Below are positions 44,588 through 53,630 of a DNA stretch of 64,000 bases, piece by piece. The stretch covers positions 1,116,001 to 1,180,000 of the forward strand of contig NZ_AP024895.1 of the NCBI RefSeq assembly GCF_024347055.1. Reading direction: 5' to 3'. A program made the position numbers and the translations under genes. The DNA comes from Vibrio porteresiae DSM 19223. GTDB lineage: Bacteria; Pseudomonadota; Gammaproteobacteria; Enterobacterales; Vibrionaceae. Positions within the stretch are counted from its first letter, which is position 1. Every line of letters begins with the position of its first letter. Under the pieces are notes generated by a model. That model was not told the origin of the DNA. It made no database searches and saw nothing but the letters and a program-made list of their open reading frames with translations.

Positions 44588-46141
44588 CTACTGACGAGTT
44601 AATGTGAACATTTGGTTTTCTGCACCGGCAGTGCATTGGTATTGAACAATGTTGGCTCCATCTGCCGTCGAGCTATCGACGACGTTTAGACAAAGCTCAC
44701 TATTACGGTTGATGATGCGCCATTTGTCTTTGCCTGCTGATTGGAAACGAAACTGTTGGTTGGTGGCATCACGATACTCATAGAGCATGATGTTGGTGCC
44801 GCTGGTGCGATAGCCGTTATAGACATCGAACGCTTTATCCGATGCGACAACCGGTGAAATGCGGTGCCAGATACCATCAACATTAGAGATGGCAAATTTT
44901 TGGCAATCGTTATTTAACCAACTCCATTGTTGAACATTGGCCCCATTGGCTGTATCGCAATTGGCAATATCGACTGCTTTAGAACTGTGCAGAGGGGTAA
45001 TACGATAAGTCCCGTTCACCGTTCCGTTGGTGGTATCAGAATCGCTATCACCACCGGAGCTACTGCCACAGTTACCATCCGATACCGCAAGCCCGGTATC
45101 TGCGCCAGCAGTGGATGTAATGATGTCTGGCACACAGCTCGCGTCATCAAGAGAATATTGATAAGGGATACTGATCGAGGTCGTAGAGGTTGGATTTGGG
45201 CCGGCGGGATAATTCTTGCTCGCTTCGTCTGTCCAAGTGACGTTGTCCCAAACGTTACCACTCACATCCCAGTAGCCCATGTCGTTGGTATAGAACGTGC
45301 CTAATGGGTCTTGAGAATCTTTCACATAGTTGTTTTCAACTTTGATTTTGCCACCCGCTCTAGGGTTCATACCGGAAGAGATCAGATTGTCGTAGTAGTT
45401 GTTGTAGGAGTGCGCGGTCGCGTGACGCAGCAGCGGTGTCCGAGAGTTGATGTTTTGATAGTAGTTATGGTGATAGGTCACAGGGCCATTTTCAGTATCA
45501 CTATCACTCGATCCCACCAGACCTCCGCGTCCGGAGTTACGCAAAATACTGTAAGAGAGCGTGATGTACTTGGAGTTATTTTTGATATCGAAAAGAGCAT
45601 CATAGCCGTCACTTTCACCGCCGCTGGCTTCCAGTGTTACGTGGTCAACCCAGACGTTGCTCACGTCTTTTTCGATACCGATAGCGTCACCTCCATTGGA
45701 GATGGGCGAGCCTGATTTTTTCACGTTCTTCACGTGTACGTTTTGAATGATGATGTTGGATGAATCTCGAATATGGATACCTAGCTGATCAAATGTCGCG
45801 CCGTTACCCACCCCAATAAGGGTCACATTACTGATTTGCTTGAGTTCGATGGTGTCCTCGGCAGTATTGCAACTATCACCACTTACTTTGGAGGTATTAC
45901 CGTGATTAATGGTGCCTTCAACTTGAATGATGATAGGGGTATCACTGGTTGCGCGCGAGCATAGCGCTTGATGAATTGCTGTCCCGGTTGTGGCATAAAC
46001 AACAGAACCACCAGCACCGCCAGTGGTTCCCCCATTTTGGGTGGCATAACCTGTGGCAGCAAAAGCAGAGGCAGAACTGATAGCAAGAGCAAGTACCGAG
46101 CACTTGAGTGCGGCGGTCAGTGGAGCACTTGGTTTGATCAT
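44588..46141 (-). CDS. Secreted pectate lyase (PL1) with C-terminal ricin-type lectin domain
   Basis: 517 residues. Signal peptide about 1-28 (ending A-F-A). Residues about 30-350 are a PL1 parallel beta-helix: the family motif V-W-V-D-H-V-T-L, Ca2+-site acidic residues around S-D-G-Y-D-A-L-F-D, and the catalytic-Arg region S-R-T-P-L-L-R with Y-N-N-Y-Y. A Gly/Ser/Asp/Thr linker (about 350-375) leads to a ricin B-type beta-trefoil (CBM13-like, about 375-517) with repeated Q-x-W/F motifs. It cleaves polygalacturonate by beta-elimination outside the cell, the lectin domain probably binding plant or algal polysaccharide. A KdgR-like operator lies about 90 bp upstream. No other pectin genes are in the window. 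Confidence 0.93.
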   Translation of the reverse strand: MIKPSAPLTAALKCSVLALAISSASAFAATGYATQNGGTTGGAGGSVVYATTGTAIHQALCSRATSDTPIIIQVEGTINHGNTSKVSGDSCNTAEDTIELKQISNVTLIGVGNGATFDQLGIHIRDSSNIIIQNVHVKNVKKSGSPISNGGDAIGIEKDVSNVWVDHVTLEASGGESDGYDALFDIKNNSKYITLSYSILRNSGRGGLVGSSDSDTENGPVTYHHNYYQNINSRTPLLRHATAHSYNNYYDNLISSGMNPRAGGKIKVENNYVKDSQDPLGTFYTNDMGYWDVSGNVWDNVTWTDEASKNYPAGPNPTSTTSISIPYQYSLDDASCVPDIITSTAGADTGLAVSDGNCGSSSGGDSDSDTTNGTVNGTYRITPLHSSKAVDIANCDTANGANVQQWSWLNNDCQKFAISNVDGIWHRISPVVASDKAFDVYNGYRTSGTNIMLYEYRDATNQQFRFQSAGKDKWRIINRNSELCLNVVDSSTADGANIVQYQCTAGAENQMFTLTRQ

Positions 46142-46838
46142 GGTGGCATCCTATTTAACTGAATCTGTATTGAGTCAAGATCATTGTTATGAGGTTCGGT
46201 TTATGGTTGATGTGGTATTTAACACATAAATAAACCGAAGTTTCATTTTTAAAGTTGACACTTATTTACTTTGTTAAATAGTGTTTTGTTAATCCTTTAC
46301 GCTGACGATCACATAAATTAGTGTAATTACTTTAATATCAAAAACTCGCTTTAATTATGATAATTATTTTTATAACATCATGTTTAATATCTATTTTTAA
46401 ATCATTAAAAATAGTTGGAAAATTGAGATCAATAAAGTATCAAAAGGATGTTTGGTTAAAAAATATCCACCAAGGCCGATGCTTATTCGGTTGGGGTGAT
46501 GAGAGTAATTGACGTTTATTTACGGTAATCCGAATCGTGCTCTGTATCTTGTCTCATGAGATTTTTTTAGCTCTATCGCATTTTATTGCTGCGCAAGTTT
46601 CCATAAAACGGCGCACAACTCGCGACGTGATCGATAAAGCAAAGTCTCGATGTACTACGCTTTGGGTATGACAATTGCCTTGATAAACCCCGATGCAACG
46701 CTACTTTTAGAGAAGTACAACGAAGAGTTGTGTGAGGTTCGAGAGACCTCTCAAACTTCTGCTGTACATCATCTTTGGTGTGGAATGTATTTGGTATGCA
46801 ATACGTTTAGTGGTAAATGGCGGGCAGAGGAATAGCAA
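46142..46838. other. Long AT-rich intergenic region between pectate lyase and MHYT-like kinase genes
   Basis: 697 bp with divergent promoters. Contains a KdgR-like sequence (listed next) and an AT-rich block (about 46260-46450). A 61-codon open frame at 46650-46835 ends 3 bp before the kinase start, but has no clear ribosome-binding site or family; it could be a leader peptide. No RNA gene recognised. Confidence 0.5.
46230..46248 (-). promoter_or_regulatory. Possible KdgR operator upstream of the pectate lyase gene
   Basis: AATAAACCGAAGTTTCATT: imperfect palindrome in which the right arm GTTTCATT is identical to the Dickeya/Erwinia KdgR box and the left arm differs by two bases. It lies 89-107 bp upstream of the lyase start codon. 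KdgR represses pectinase genes in other gammaproteobacteria; no kdgR gene is in this window. Confidence 0.4.
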
Positions 46839-48854
46839 GTGGAGCTGTGGCACTTTCAAGCCATCAATTCAGATGACTATGTACTGATCGACTGGCATTA
46901 CAATCAGCCACTACTGATTCTTTCAGTGGTGCTCGCCGTTGTCGCCGCTTATGGCTGCCTCACCATTTTGGAAGGGGCGCGCTTTTCTATTTCCGGTCAC
47001 TTGGTTAAGCGTTGGCAGTTTATGGGCAGTATGCTGTTTGGTGCTGGCGCGTGGTCCACTTTTTATACTGGTGTGTTATCTCTCGATCTGCCTTTAGCGT
47101 TACGGGTCAATCCTTGGGAGTCGGTGTTGTCGATGGTGGCCGCCATTACCGGAGCTTGGATCGCTTTTGCGCTATTGCAAAGAGAGCATTTTACTAAAGC
47201 AAAAATGGCGATGAGTGCGTTTTGCTTTACCACTGGAATGGTCTTTATGTTGATCATCGGTACTAAAGCGATCCACATTCCTGGCATCTTGGTCTACGAC
47301 CCGATGATCTTACTTTGTGGCGTGTTGCTTTCTCTATCTTTGAGCTGCTTCGCTTTGTATCTGATTAAGTTACATCTTGAACATCACCGTAAGGATCTCG
47401 TGCGGCAAATCACCATTGCTATCGTGTTGGGATTGGCCATGTTTACCTTGCACTCATCCATTACTTTATCGGCGACCTTGTACGCCGAGTTACACAAAAT
47501 AGAGATGTCTCATTCCAATGTCCACTCTGGGGTATTGGCAATGCAAGGCATGATTTTTTGTCTGTTTATTTTGGTCAGCTTGTTCAGCTCAACGGCGCTT
47601 GGGCAAATCCGCGAAGCCAAAGAGGACGTGCGCCAATCAAAGACCCGAGAACAAGATATTGTCGATAGCTTAACCGATGGTTTAATTATCGTTGACAGCC
47701 AAGCTCGGGTGCTGAGTATGAACCCCGTAGGCTTGGCGCTGTTTGACTACCAGACTCAAGATCTCAGTGACCTTTCTGTTTCACAGTTACTGCCTTCGGT
47801 CGATTTTCAAACCATGTTAGATGTTGAACATGCCGGACTAAACGATCTGAGCCACATTCGTGCCAGAGCGACCCGCAAAGATGGCACTTTTTTCCCTTGT
47901 GACTTTACCCTGTCACGAATGTCGGGTCTCTATCAAGGTCATGCGCTTTATACCCTGCTTGTGCGCGACATTTCTGAAATACTCATGTTGGAACAAGAAG
48001 TTCGACAAGCCAATCGAATGGAGTCGATTGGTCAGCTTGCCTCGGGAATTGCTCACGAAATTAATACGCCCGCACAGTATCTCACCAATAATTTGACCTT
48101 TTTGCGCGATGCTTATGGTCGGTTGATGGGCATGTGTCGTCAACTGAAAGCCGACGAGGAAGATAGCCGTATCTATCAAGCTCGGGCCAATGCTCTGTTT
48201 GCTGATCCCGAGTTGGAGTTCATTCGCGATGAGATTCCAATGGCAATCGAGCAATCATTAGAAGGGATTCAACAGATAAGCCACATTATCAAAGCGATGA
48301 AATCCTTTACCCATAATAGTGAAGACAAGTTGCAATACATTGATCTGAATGAAGCCATTCAAGCTACCGTGACCATTGCGACCAATCAGTGGAGTAAAAT
48401 AGCGCAGATTGAAGGGCTGTATGATGAACGATTAAGTGCCATTCCTTGTTATCGTGACCTGTTTAACCAAGTGATCCTCAGTATCCTAGTCAATGCGATA
48501 CAAGCGATTGAGGAGCGCAAGCGCCAGCAGGAAGAGCCCGCAGGCAAAATTGTCATTACCACGAGTGCAGAGAGTGAGCATGCCGTGGTGCGGATAGCCG
48601 ATAACGGGGTGGGGATTGACGCAACGATTATCGAACGAATTTTTGATCCTTTTTTCACCACCAAAGAGGTGGGTAAAGGCACTGGCCAAGGATTGAGTCA
48701 GGCCTATGCGATCATTGTCGATATGCACCATGGTGAATTGCTGGTGGAATCGACCGTGGGTGCTGGGGCAACGTTTATTCTCAAAATACCCAATACCGTA
48801 AAAAAACACAGCCGTGAAATGGAAGAGGCAGATGAAGATTTTATTAGTGGATGA
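46839..48854 (+). CDS. Sensor histidine kinase with degenerate MHYT-like 7-helix sensor and PAS domain
   Basis: 671 residues from GTG 46839 (AGAGGAA 7 nt upstream). Seven hydrophobic helices (about 25-270) are laid out like an MHYT sensor, but the repeated M-H-Y-T motifs have become S-T-F-Y-T-G, I-G-T-K-A-I-H and T-L-H-S-S, so the copper-type ligands are mostly lost. A PAS domain (about 280-395), HisKA with the His of S-G-I-A-H-E-I-N-T-P, and a HATPase with D-N-G-V-G-I and G-K-G-T-G-Q-G-L follow. It overlaps the next gene (REC-HDOD) by 23 bp, which makes that its likely phosphorylation target. The stimulus is unknown. Confidence 0.86.
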   Translation: MELWHFQAINSDDYVLIDWHYNQPLLILSVVLAVVAAYGCLTILEGARFSISGHLVKRWQFMGSMLFGAGAWSTFYTGVLSLDLPLALRVNPWESVLSMVAAITGAWIAFALLQREHFTKAKMAMSAFCFTTGMVFMLIIGTKAIHIPGILVYDPMILLCGVLLSLSLSCFALYLIKLHLEHHRKDLVRQITIAIVLGLAMFTLHSSITLSATLYAELHKIEMSHSNVHSGVLAMQGMIFCLFILVSLFSSTALGQIREAKEDVRQSKTREQDIVDSLTDGLIIVDSQARVLSMNPVGLALFDYQTQDLSDLSVSQLLPSVDFQTMLDVEHAGLNDLSHIRARATRKDGTFFPCDFTLSRMSGLYQGHALYTLLVRDISEILMLEQEVRQANRMESIGQLASGIAHEINTPAQYLTNNLTFLRDAYGRLMGMCRQLKADEEDSRIYQARANALFADPELEFIRDEIPMAIEQSLEGIQQISHIIKAMKSFTHNSEDKLQYIDLNEAIQATVTIATNQWSKIAQIEGLYDERLSAIPCYRDLFNQVILSILVNAIQAIEERKRQQEEPAGKIVITTSAESEHAVVRIADNGVGIDATIIERIFDPFFTTKEVGKGTGQGLSQAYAIIVDMHHGELLVESTVGAGATFILKIPNTVKKHSREMEEADEDFISG

Positions 48855-49941
48855 TGACCAATTGGTGCTCAACGGTCTGCGTCGAGCGCTTTTTTGCAGT
48901 GATATACAGGTACTCACTGCAAATGGTGGTAAGCAGGCGCTAGATATTCTCTCTCATGAAGAGTGCGATTTGATCATCTCAGACATGATGATGCCCAATA
49001 TGAATGGGTCTGAGCTGTTGGAAATCGTCAGTAAAAAATATCCGTGGATTATTCGCGCTTCGCTCTCTGGGCATGCCGACCCGATGATCACCGTCAAAGG
49101 GGGATTTTATGCGCATCAGGCGTTTATGAAGCCTTGTGATACAGCAGTGCTGAAGGACGAAATTGGCCGTATCGGTGTAATGCTCGATCAGTTTCCTGAC
49201 CGCTTGATCCAAAATGCGATTGGTACGATTACATCGCTGCCTGTGGCACCGAAAATCTATTTTAAAGTGAAAGAGATGTTGGCAAGTAATAGCGCATCGC
49301 TAACGGATATCGCAGGAGTGATTAGTGAAGATCCTGCTATCAGTGCCAAGATGATTCAAATGGCCAATAACGCTATTTTTCGCGGTAAGTCTGAGGTGAA
49401 AAACGTCGAAGCGGCGGTGTCGCGGTTAGGGTCACAGATTGTGTTGAATGTGATTGCCATGTTAGAGCTCTATGTGTGCCAACAAGATAAGCCCAGTAAA
49501 GCGCTGGAAACGCTGTGGAAGCAGAGTTTAAAAGTGGCATTAGTGATGAGCAAATTGGTGCCAGAAGCGCAGCGTTTAGATGCGATGTCTATAGGCATTT
49601 TGCATCAAGTCGGTGAATTTGTTCGCACGATGATCTTGCCGGATTTAATGAAAACCTACTTGCATTGTAGCGAGAAAGATGGCGACAAAAGCTACCTAGA
49701 AAAATATCTGTTCCATACCAAATCGGAGCAGTTAGGTGCTTATCTACTGCATCTTTGGGGATTTCCACTGCAAGTGATTGAAAGCATTCTCGATCAAAAT
49801 GACTACGATAAAATCATGGCGCAGCCATACTCGTTAGTGACGGCGCTTTTTGTTGCCAAACGGGTTGTGGGTAAGGAGCAGATTCCACAAGCGATGTTAG
49901 AGCAATTTGACCTGCAACAACCCTTGGCTGTGATTGGCTAG
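48832..49941 (+). CDS. Response regulator with HDOD output domain
   Basis: About 369 residues from ATG 48832 (AGAGG upstream; 48814 is less likely). Receiver domain 1-125 with V-D-D-D, phospho-Asp in I-S-D-M-M-M-P, and K-P at the Lys position. HDOD domain about 135-340 (L-P-V-A-P-K-I-Y-F-K-V, I-S-E-D-P-A-I-S-A-K-M, S-R-L-G-S-Q-I). HDOD proteins lack the HD catalytic residues and act as scaffolds in signalling, often in c-di-GMP or motility control. The kinase gene overlaps its start by 23 bp. Confidence 0.9.
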   Translation: MKILLVDDDQLVLNGLRRALFCSDIQVLTANGGKQALDILSHEECDLIISDMMMPNMNGSELLEIVSKKYPWIIRASLSGHADPMITVKGGFYAHQAFMKPCDTAVLKDEIGRIGVMLDQFPDRLIQNAIGTITSLPVAPKIYFKVKEMLASNSASLTDIAGVISEDPAISAKMIQMANNAIFRGKSEVKNVEAAVSRLGSQIVLNVIAMLELYVCQQDKPSKALETLWKQSLKVALVMSKLVPEAQRLDAMSIGILHQVGEFVRTMILPDLMKTYLHCSEKDGDKSYLEKYLFHTKSEQLGAYLLHLWGFPLQVIESILDQNDYDKIMAQPYSLVTALFVAKRVVGKEQIPQAMLEQFDLQQPLAVIG

Positions 49942-50054
49942 AAATTGGTGTCGGTGCGCCAATCTCTTTTTGAGAAAAGTGCGGCAATTTGATAAAACAG
50001 CGTATGATTGCACTGCGCCATGGGGCTGCGCCGCATTGTCTAGCCAAGGAAAAG

Positions 50055-51005
50055 ATGAAGTCACAACACTCAGTTCGCGAGCAATTTCCTTTGCCGCAGG
50101 ATTTAAATGTTCTCATTACCGTCGTTCGCCAAGAGAGTTTTGTTTTGGCGGCAGAAGAATTGGGCGTTTCGCCTGCCTATATCAGTAAACGTATTCAGAT
50201 ATTGGAAAAAACGCTTAATACACGGCTATTGCATCGTACTACCCGTCGCGTGGTCTTGACCGAAGATGGTCAACGTGTGTTTAACCAAGCGATCCGCATT
50301 TTGGATAACATGGATGAGATGCTCGATGACCTTTCCCAATCCAAATACATGCCGCGCGGGCAGTTATCCATCTGTACCAGTTTTGGTTTCGGCCGCGCCA
50401 AAGTCGCCCCCATCGTCTCTCAATTAGCCACTGCTTATCCGCAATTGGACATTCGTCTCGATGTCAGTGATAAGAACATTGATCTGGTCAAATCCGGTTA
50501 CGATCTCGAGATCCGAGTGGGTGGGGTTTTGCCCGAACAGCATATTTGCAAATTGTTGGCGAAAAACCGACGTGTTCTCTGTGCAAGCCCAGCCTATCTA
50601 GCCAGACAGGGGACGCCTAGTTCATTGGATGAACTTAAAAATCACTCGTGTTTGGTGCTAAAAGAGAAGATCAGCACCGCGGGCATCTGGAATCTGGAAC
50701 ACATCAACGGGGGAGAGACCGCGTTAAGAATCAACAGCGCGCTCTCCTCTAACGATGGTGGTATCGTGAAACAGTGGGCGGTGCACAATCAAGGTATTAT
50801 CTTGCGCTCATTTTGGGATATTGAGGACGATCTTAAGCAAGGTCGCCTTATCCAATTGTTACCAGACTATTTCCAAACAGCAGATATTTGGGCCATCTAT
50901 CCAACGCGCATGACGGAGTCTGCCAAACTTCGTGTCTGTATTGAGTTCCTGCAAAAGAGTTTTCAAGAACTTAGCTATGATGAGCGCACTTTTTTTAGAG
51001 ATTAA
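50055..51005 (+). CDS. LysR family transcriptional regulator
   Basis: About 316 residues from ATG 50055 (AAGGA 5 nt upstream; the frame is open from 49989). N-terminal winged helix-turn-helix at about 15-75 with A-A-E-E-L-G-V-S-P-A-Y-I-S-K-R-I and T-R-L-L-H-R-T-T-R-R; substrate-binding domain from about 100. The N-terminal sequence resembles the DmlR-type subgroup, but the effector cannot be inferred. It is followed, 172 bp on and in the same direction, by the LeuC-like gene, which might be its target. Confidence 0.88.
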   Translation: MKSQHSVREQFPLPQDLNVLITVVRQESFVLAAEELGVSPAYISKRIQILEKTLNTRLLHRTTRRVVLTEDGQRVFNQAIRILDNMDEMLDDLSQSKYMPRGQLSICTSFGFGRAKVAPIVSQLATAYPQLDIRLDVSDKNIDLVKSGYDLEIRVGGVLPEQHICKLLAKNRRVLCASPAYLARQGTPSSLDELKNHSCLVLKEKISTAGIWNLEHINGGETALRINSALSSNDGGIVKQWAVHNQGIILRSFWDIEDDLKQGRLIQLLPDYFQTADIWAIYPTRMTESAKLRVCIEFLQKSFQELSYDERTFFRD

Positions 51006-51177
51006 TCCTGTTATTAAATACGTAATGTTGTTTATATTTTGTTAATTGCCACTATTAAACACACTTTGTGTATATTGGTAACACGGAACGGATTTTGTTT
51101 CGGCTAGATTGTTCTCTACTATGGAGTCAGTTCTCCTTGTTGGGCTTCATATCGGGACGTATAGCCGGAGCATTTGA

Positions 51178-52053
51178 ATGACATTATCAAACAGTCAGTC
51201 AGTGACAGTGCAGCAATGCACTCGACCATATCACCAGATCTTACCTTGGCTGAGACTTGCCAAGGACACGAGCCGTCATCGTGGCGATTCGGTTATACGT
51301 TGTCGCTTTAAGGGAGAGCTAAGCTGCGGTACTTCGTGGCAGGATCTGGTGATGGTCACAATCTCTCGTTTTACCCCAATTCAACTTGCTAGCACCATCT
51401 TGGTGTTTGAAGGTTCGACTTTAGCGACGTTTTCAACGGATACCCAATTGGCGATGTGCCGTATGGCGGTGGAAAACGGTGCGCTCAGTGCAGTATGCCA
51501 AAGTTCGGATGCGCTATTTCACTGTCAAGCCGATGCTCGTCGTCCTAGTCAAATCTCGATTGCCGAGTTTGGTGTTAATCAGTGGCGTAAACGTTATGCC
51601 AGCCAATGGAAACAGGCGCTGGAGCAAGAGTTTGATGTCAGCGCTATGATGCCAGTCATTTGCGCGCCCAGCAGTCAGCGTCTGTTACATCCAGTTCATA
51701 GCGTGAATTATGCGATTATCGGTACGGCGATGTTTGCCCCGATTGAAGAGCTACGTAAATTGGCGAGCTTATGTGACGGATGCACCCTTGCATCGGGTAT
51801 TGCAGGGATTATTGTGTTTCAATCCCGCTTGATGCTTGAACATGCAAAAGAGGAAGGCTTAGTCAAACAATTTGAGTTGGCTGGTTTTCAGTGGTGCATG
51901 CTCGATGAGTTACCGCTCTATTTCTATCAAGATCTTGCGTTTGGTTTTTGCGCTGCCAGTTTTGATTTGGCAAGTGAAGCGCTTTATACCGAACAGACCT
52001 ACCTAATGAGTTCTTCGCAGGTGATGCTCACCGCACTAAACGGTCACTTGTGA
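51178..52053 (+). CDS. Truncated LeuC/aconitase-like protein lacking the Fe-S cluster cysteines (pseudoenzyme)
   Basis: 291 residues (GGAG 8 nt before ATG). By alignment to E. coli LeuC from memory, it matches from about LeuC residue 175 to the end: G-E-L-S-C-G-T-S-W-Q-D-L-V, L-A-M-C-R-M-A-V-E-N-G-A against M-T-L-C-N-M-A-I-E-M-G-A, H-A-K-E-E-G-L-V-K-Q-F-E-L-A-G-F-Q-W against Q-A-E-A-E-G-L-D-K-I-F-I-E-A-G-F-E-W, and a final T-x-L-M/V-S. The three [4Fe-4S] ligands are gone: I-G-S-C-T-N is I-G-T-A-M-F and P-G-C-S-M-C is L-D-E-L-P-L-Y. The N-terminal 170 residues of LeuC (with the G-D-S-H-T motif) are also absent. It cannot be a normal isomerase; a binding or regulatory role is open. Overlaps the convergent thioredoxin-like gene by 10 bp. 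Confidence 0.75.
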   Translation: MTLSNSQSVTVQQCTRPYHQILPWLRLAKDTSRHRGDSVIRCRFKGELSCGTSWQDLVMVTISRFTPIQLASTILVFEGSTLATFSTDTQLAMCRMAVENGALSAVCQSSDALFHCQADARRPSQISIAEFGVNQWRKRYASQWKQALEQEFDVSAMMPVICAPSSQRLLHPVHSVNYAIIGTAMFAPIEELRKLASLCDGCTLASGIAGIIVFQSRLMLEHAKEEGLVKQFELAGFQWCMLDELPLYFYQDLAFGFCAASFDLASEALYTEQTYLMSSSQVMLTALNGHL

Positions 52054-52646
52054 GCCAGCCATACGCGCGCCCATAGCCCGAGTGGCGATAATATCCCAGT
52101 TGAAGAAAAGCGAATCTTATTCTTATAGATAATCAAGATGCTTGGCGGTGAAGTGACCTGCCATTCGCGGCTAATGTCGTTATTGCTGTCGTTGACGGTC
52201 CAGTAGTTGAACTGATGGTCATCAAGATATTGGCGCATCTCTTCATTGCTACCCGACATCATGGCAATACCCACGGTTGGATAATAGTGGCTTAGCCATT
52301 CAACCGACGGTGTTAATAGTCGACAACTGTTACACCAAGATCCCCAAAAATAGAGAATCACCGGTCTGCTCTGGCTAAGCTGCGCGATGTTAACCGTTGT
52401 GCCTTCCATGTTTTTCATCACGATGGCATCGTTGTAGTCGGTTGGGATGGTTTTGTCATGCCAAGTATCACACAGCATGGTAATGAGCATGATGCAGCAC
52501 AAGATCAAAAGCCACTTGCTGGTTTTTTGTAAGAAAGAGTGATGCTTTAGAATCAGGCCTTTGATAATAAAGCCAATGAGTATTAGACAGATAACAATGG
52601 CGGAGATTAATAAGCTGTTATGTTGCAATGTACTCAAAAACGACAT
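52044..52646 (-). CDS. Membrane-anchored thioredoxin-like protein (ScsD/TlpA type)
   Basis: About 200 residues from ATG 52646. Two N-terminal hydrophobic helices (about 10-30 and 40-60), then a thioredoxin fold facing the periplasm, with the active site W-G-S-W-C-N-S-C and the cis-Pro loop S-P-P-S-I-L. The helix pair before the fold is like ScsD (suppressor of copper sensitivity). It probably reduces or isomerises disulfides at the outer face of the inner membrane. No scsABC genes are adjacent. It shares 10 bp with the convergent LeuC-like gene. Confidence 0.85.
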   Translation of the reverse strand: MSFLSTLQHNSLLISAIVICLILIGFIIKGLILKHHSFLQKTSKWLLILCCIMLITMLCDTWHDKTIPTDYNDAIVMKNMEGTTVNIAQLSQSRPVILYFWGSWCNSCRLLTPSVEWLSHYYPTVGIAMMSGSNEEMRQYLDDHQFNYWTVNDSNNDISREWQVTSPPSILIIYKNKIRFSSTGILSPLGLWARVWLAHK

Positions 52647-52856
52647 GGGGCACTCTACTTCTTTAGGGGGCTGCATTGTACAAACTTGTGCTAGTGATGA
52701 CCAATTTATTTGCCTTCAAACCAGTATCAAGGATAAGAATGCCCATCCAAGGCGAAGGCTTCAGAGAAAATGCCAGACCCTGACTTAGCTATGACAAGCG
52801 TTGTAAATGAGGTCGTTAGGCTAACCTTTTGAGTATGAAAAATGAGGCCGTAACGC

Positions 52857-53609
52857 ATGAAGGTAACTGTTTTTACACCCATTCTGGGACTGCTACTCGT
52901 CGCCAGTAACACCATGGCAGCAGAAACATCCGCTAAGGACAAGCCGAAAAATAACCTCACAGGTAGTGCAAAACTTGGCTTTATCTATTCCAAAACCACC
53001 TCTTCAAGTACTTCGTTAAACTCCGGAATAGGTCTTAAGTACAAAACCGAACCCTATACTCAAGAATTTAAAGGCAACACCTATTACACCAATGCCAAAG
53101 ATGACGACGATGGTGTCAATAAATACTCATTAAACTACAAGTTTTCCTATGAGCTAGAAGGGAGTTACCAAGCCTATATCGATAACGAATACAAACATGA
53201 CCAATATGAAACCTACCGTCATGTTTATGATGTCACCGTCGGTATCGAAAAGGCGCTTATCGAGACCAAAACCAGTGAGTTGAATGTGGGTGGCGGTCCG
53301 GGTTATCGATACACCAAGCGTCAAGGTAACGACGATGATCATCCTAATAAAGTGGAAGAAGATGTGATCGTCAATGCGTTCATTGATGGCAAAACCACCT
53401 TGTCAGACAGCTTATCGGTTGGCGGTAGCGCGGATGTCGACTACGGTGAATCCAACACCACTTATACCTTGGGTGGTAACTTGACCAATAAGCTGATTGA
53501 TAATGTGGCGTTGGTGCTCGATAGCCAATACATCTACAACACTGAAGTGGCATCGAGTAAATCCCACGATGAGATTTACAGCACAGTGAGCATTACTTAC
53601 GATTTTTAA
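52857..53609 (+). CDS. DUF481 outer-membrane beta-barrel protein
   Basis: 250 residues. Signal peptide about 1-22. The mature protein is rich in alternating polar/hydrophobic beta-strands with aromatic ends (Y-K-T-E-P-Y-T, Y-S-L-N-Y-K-F-S-Y) and ends in ...Y-D-F, the C-terminal Phe expected for BAM-dependent barrel insertion. Acidic turns (D-D-D-D, N-D-D-D) are probably extracellular loops. Function of DUF481 is not established; the family is often acid- or salt-induced. Stands alone. Confidence 0.85.
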   Translation: MKVTVFTPILGLLLVASNTMAAETSAKDKPKNNLTGSAKLGFIYSKTTSSSTSLNSGIGLKYKTEPYTQEFKGNTYYTNAKDDDDGVNKYSLNYKFSYELEGSYQAYIDNEYKHDQYETYRHVYDVTVGIEKALIETKTSELNVGGGPGYRYTKRQGNDDDHPNKVEEDVIVNAFIDGKTTLSDSLSVGGSADVDYGESNTTYTLGGNLTNKLIDNVALVLDSQYIYNTEVASSKSHDEIYSTVSITYDF

Positions 53610-53630
53610 CGCCTGCCACGAGGTCGCCCG

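Noticed and set aside
46650..46835. 61-codon open frame directly before the MHYT-like kinase gene
   Set aside because: Not listed as a gene because no start signal or family is visible; kept only as a possible leader in the findings.
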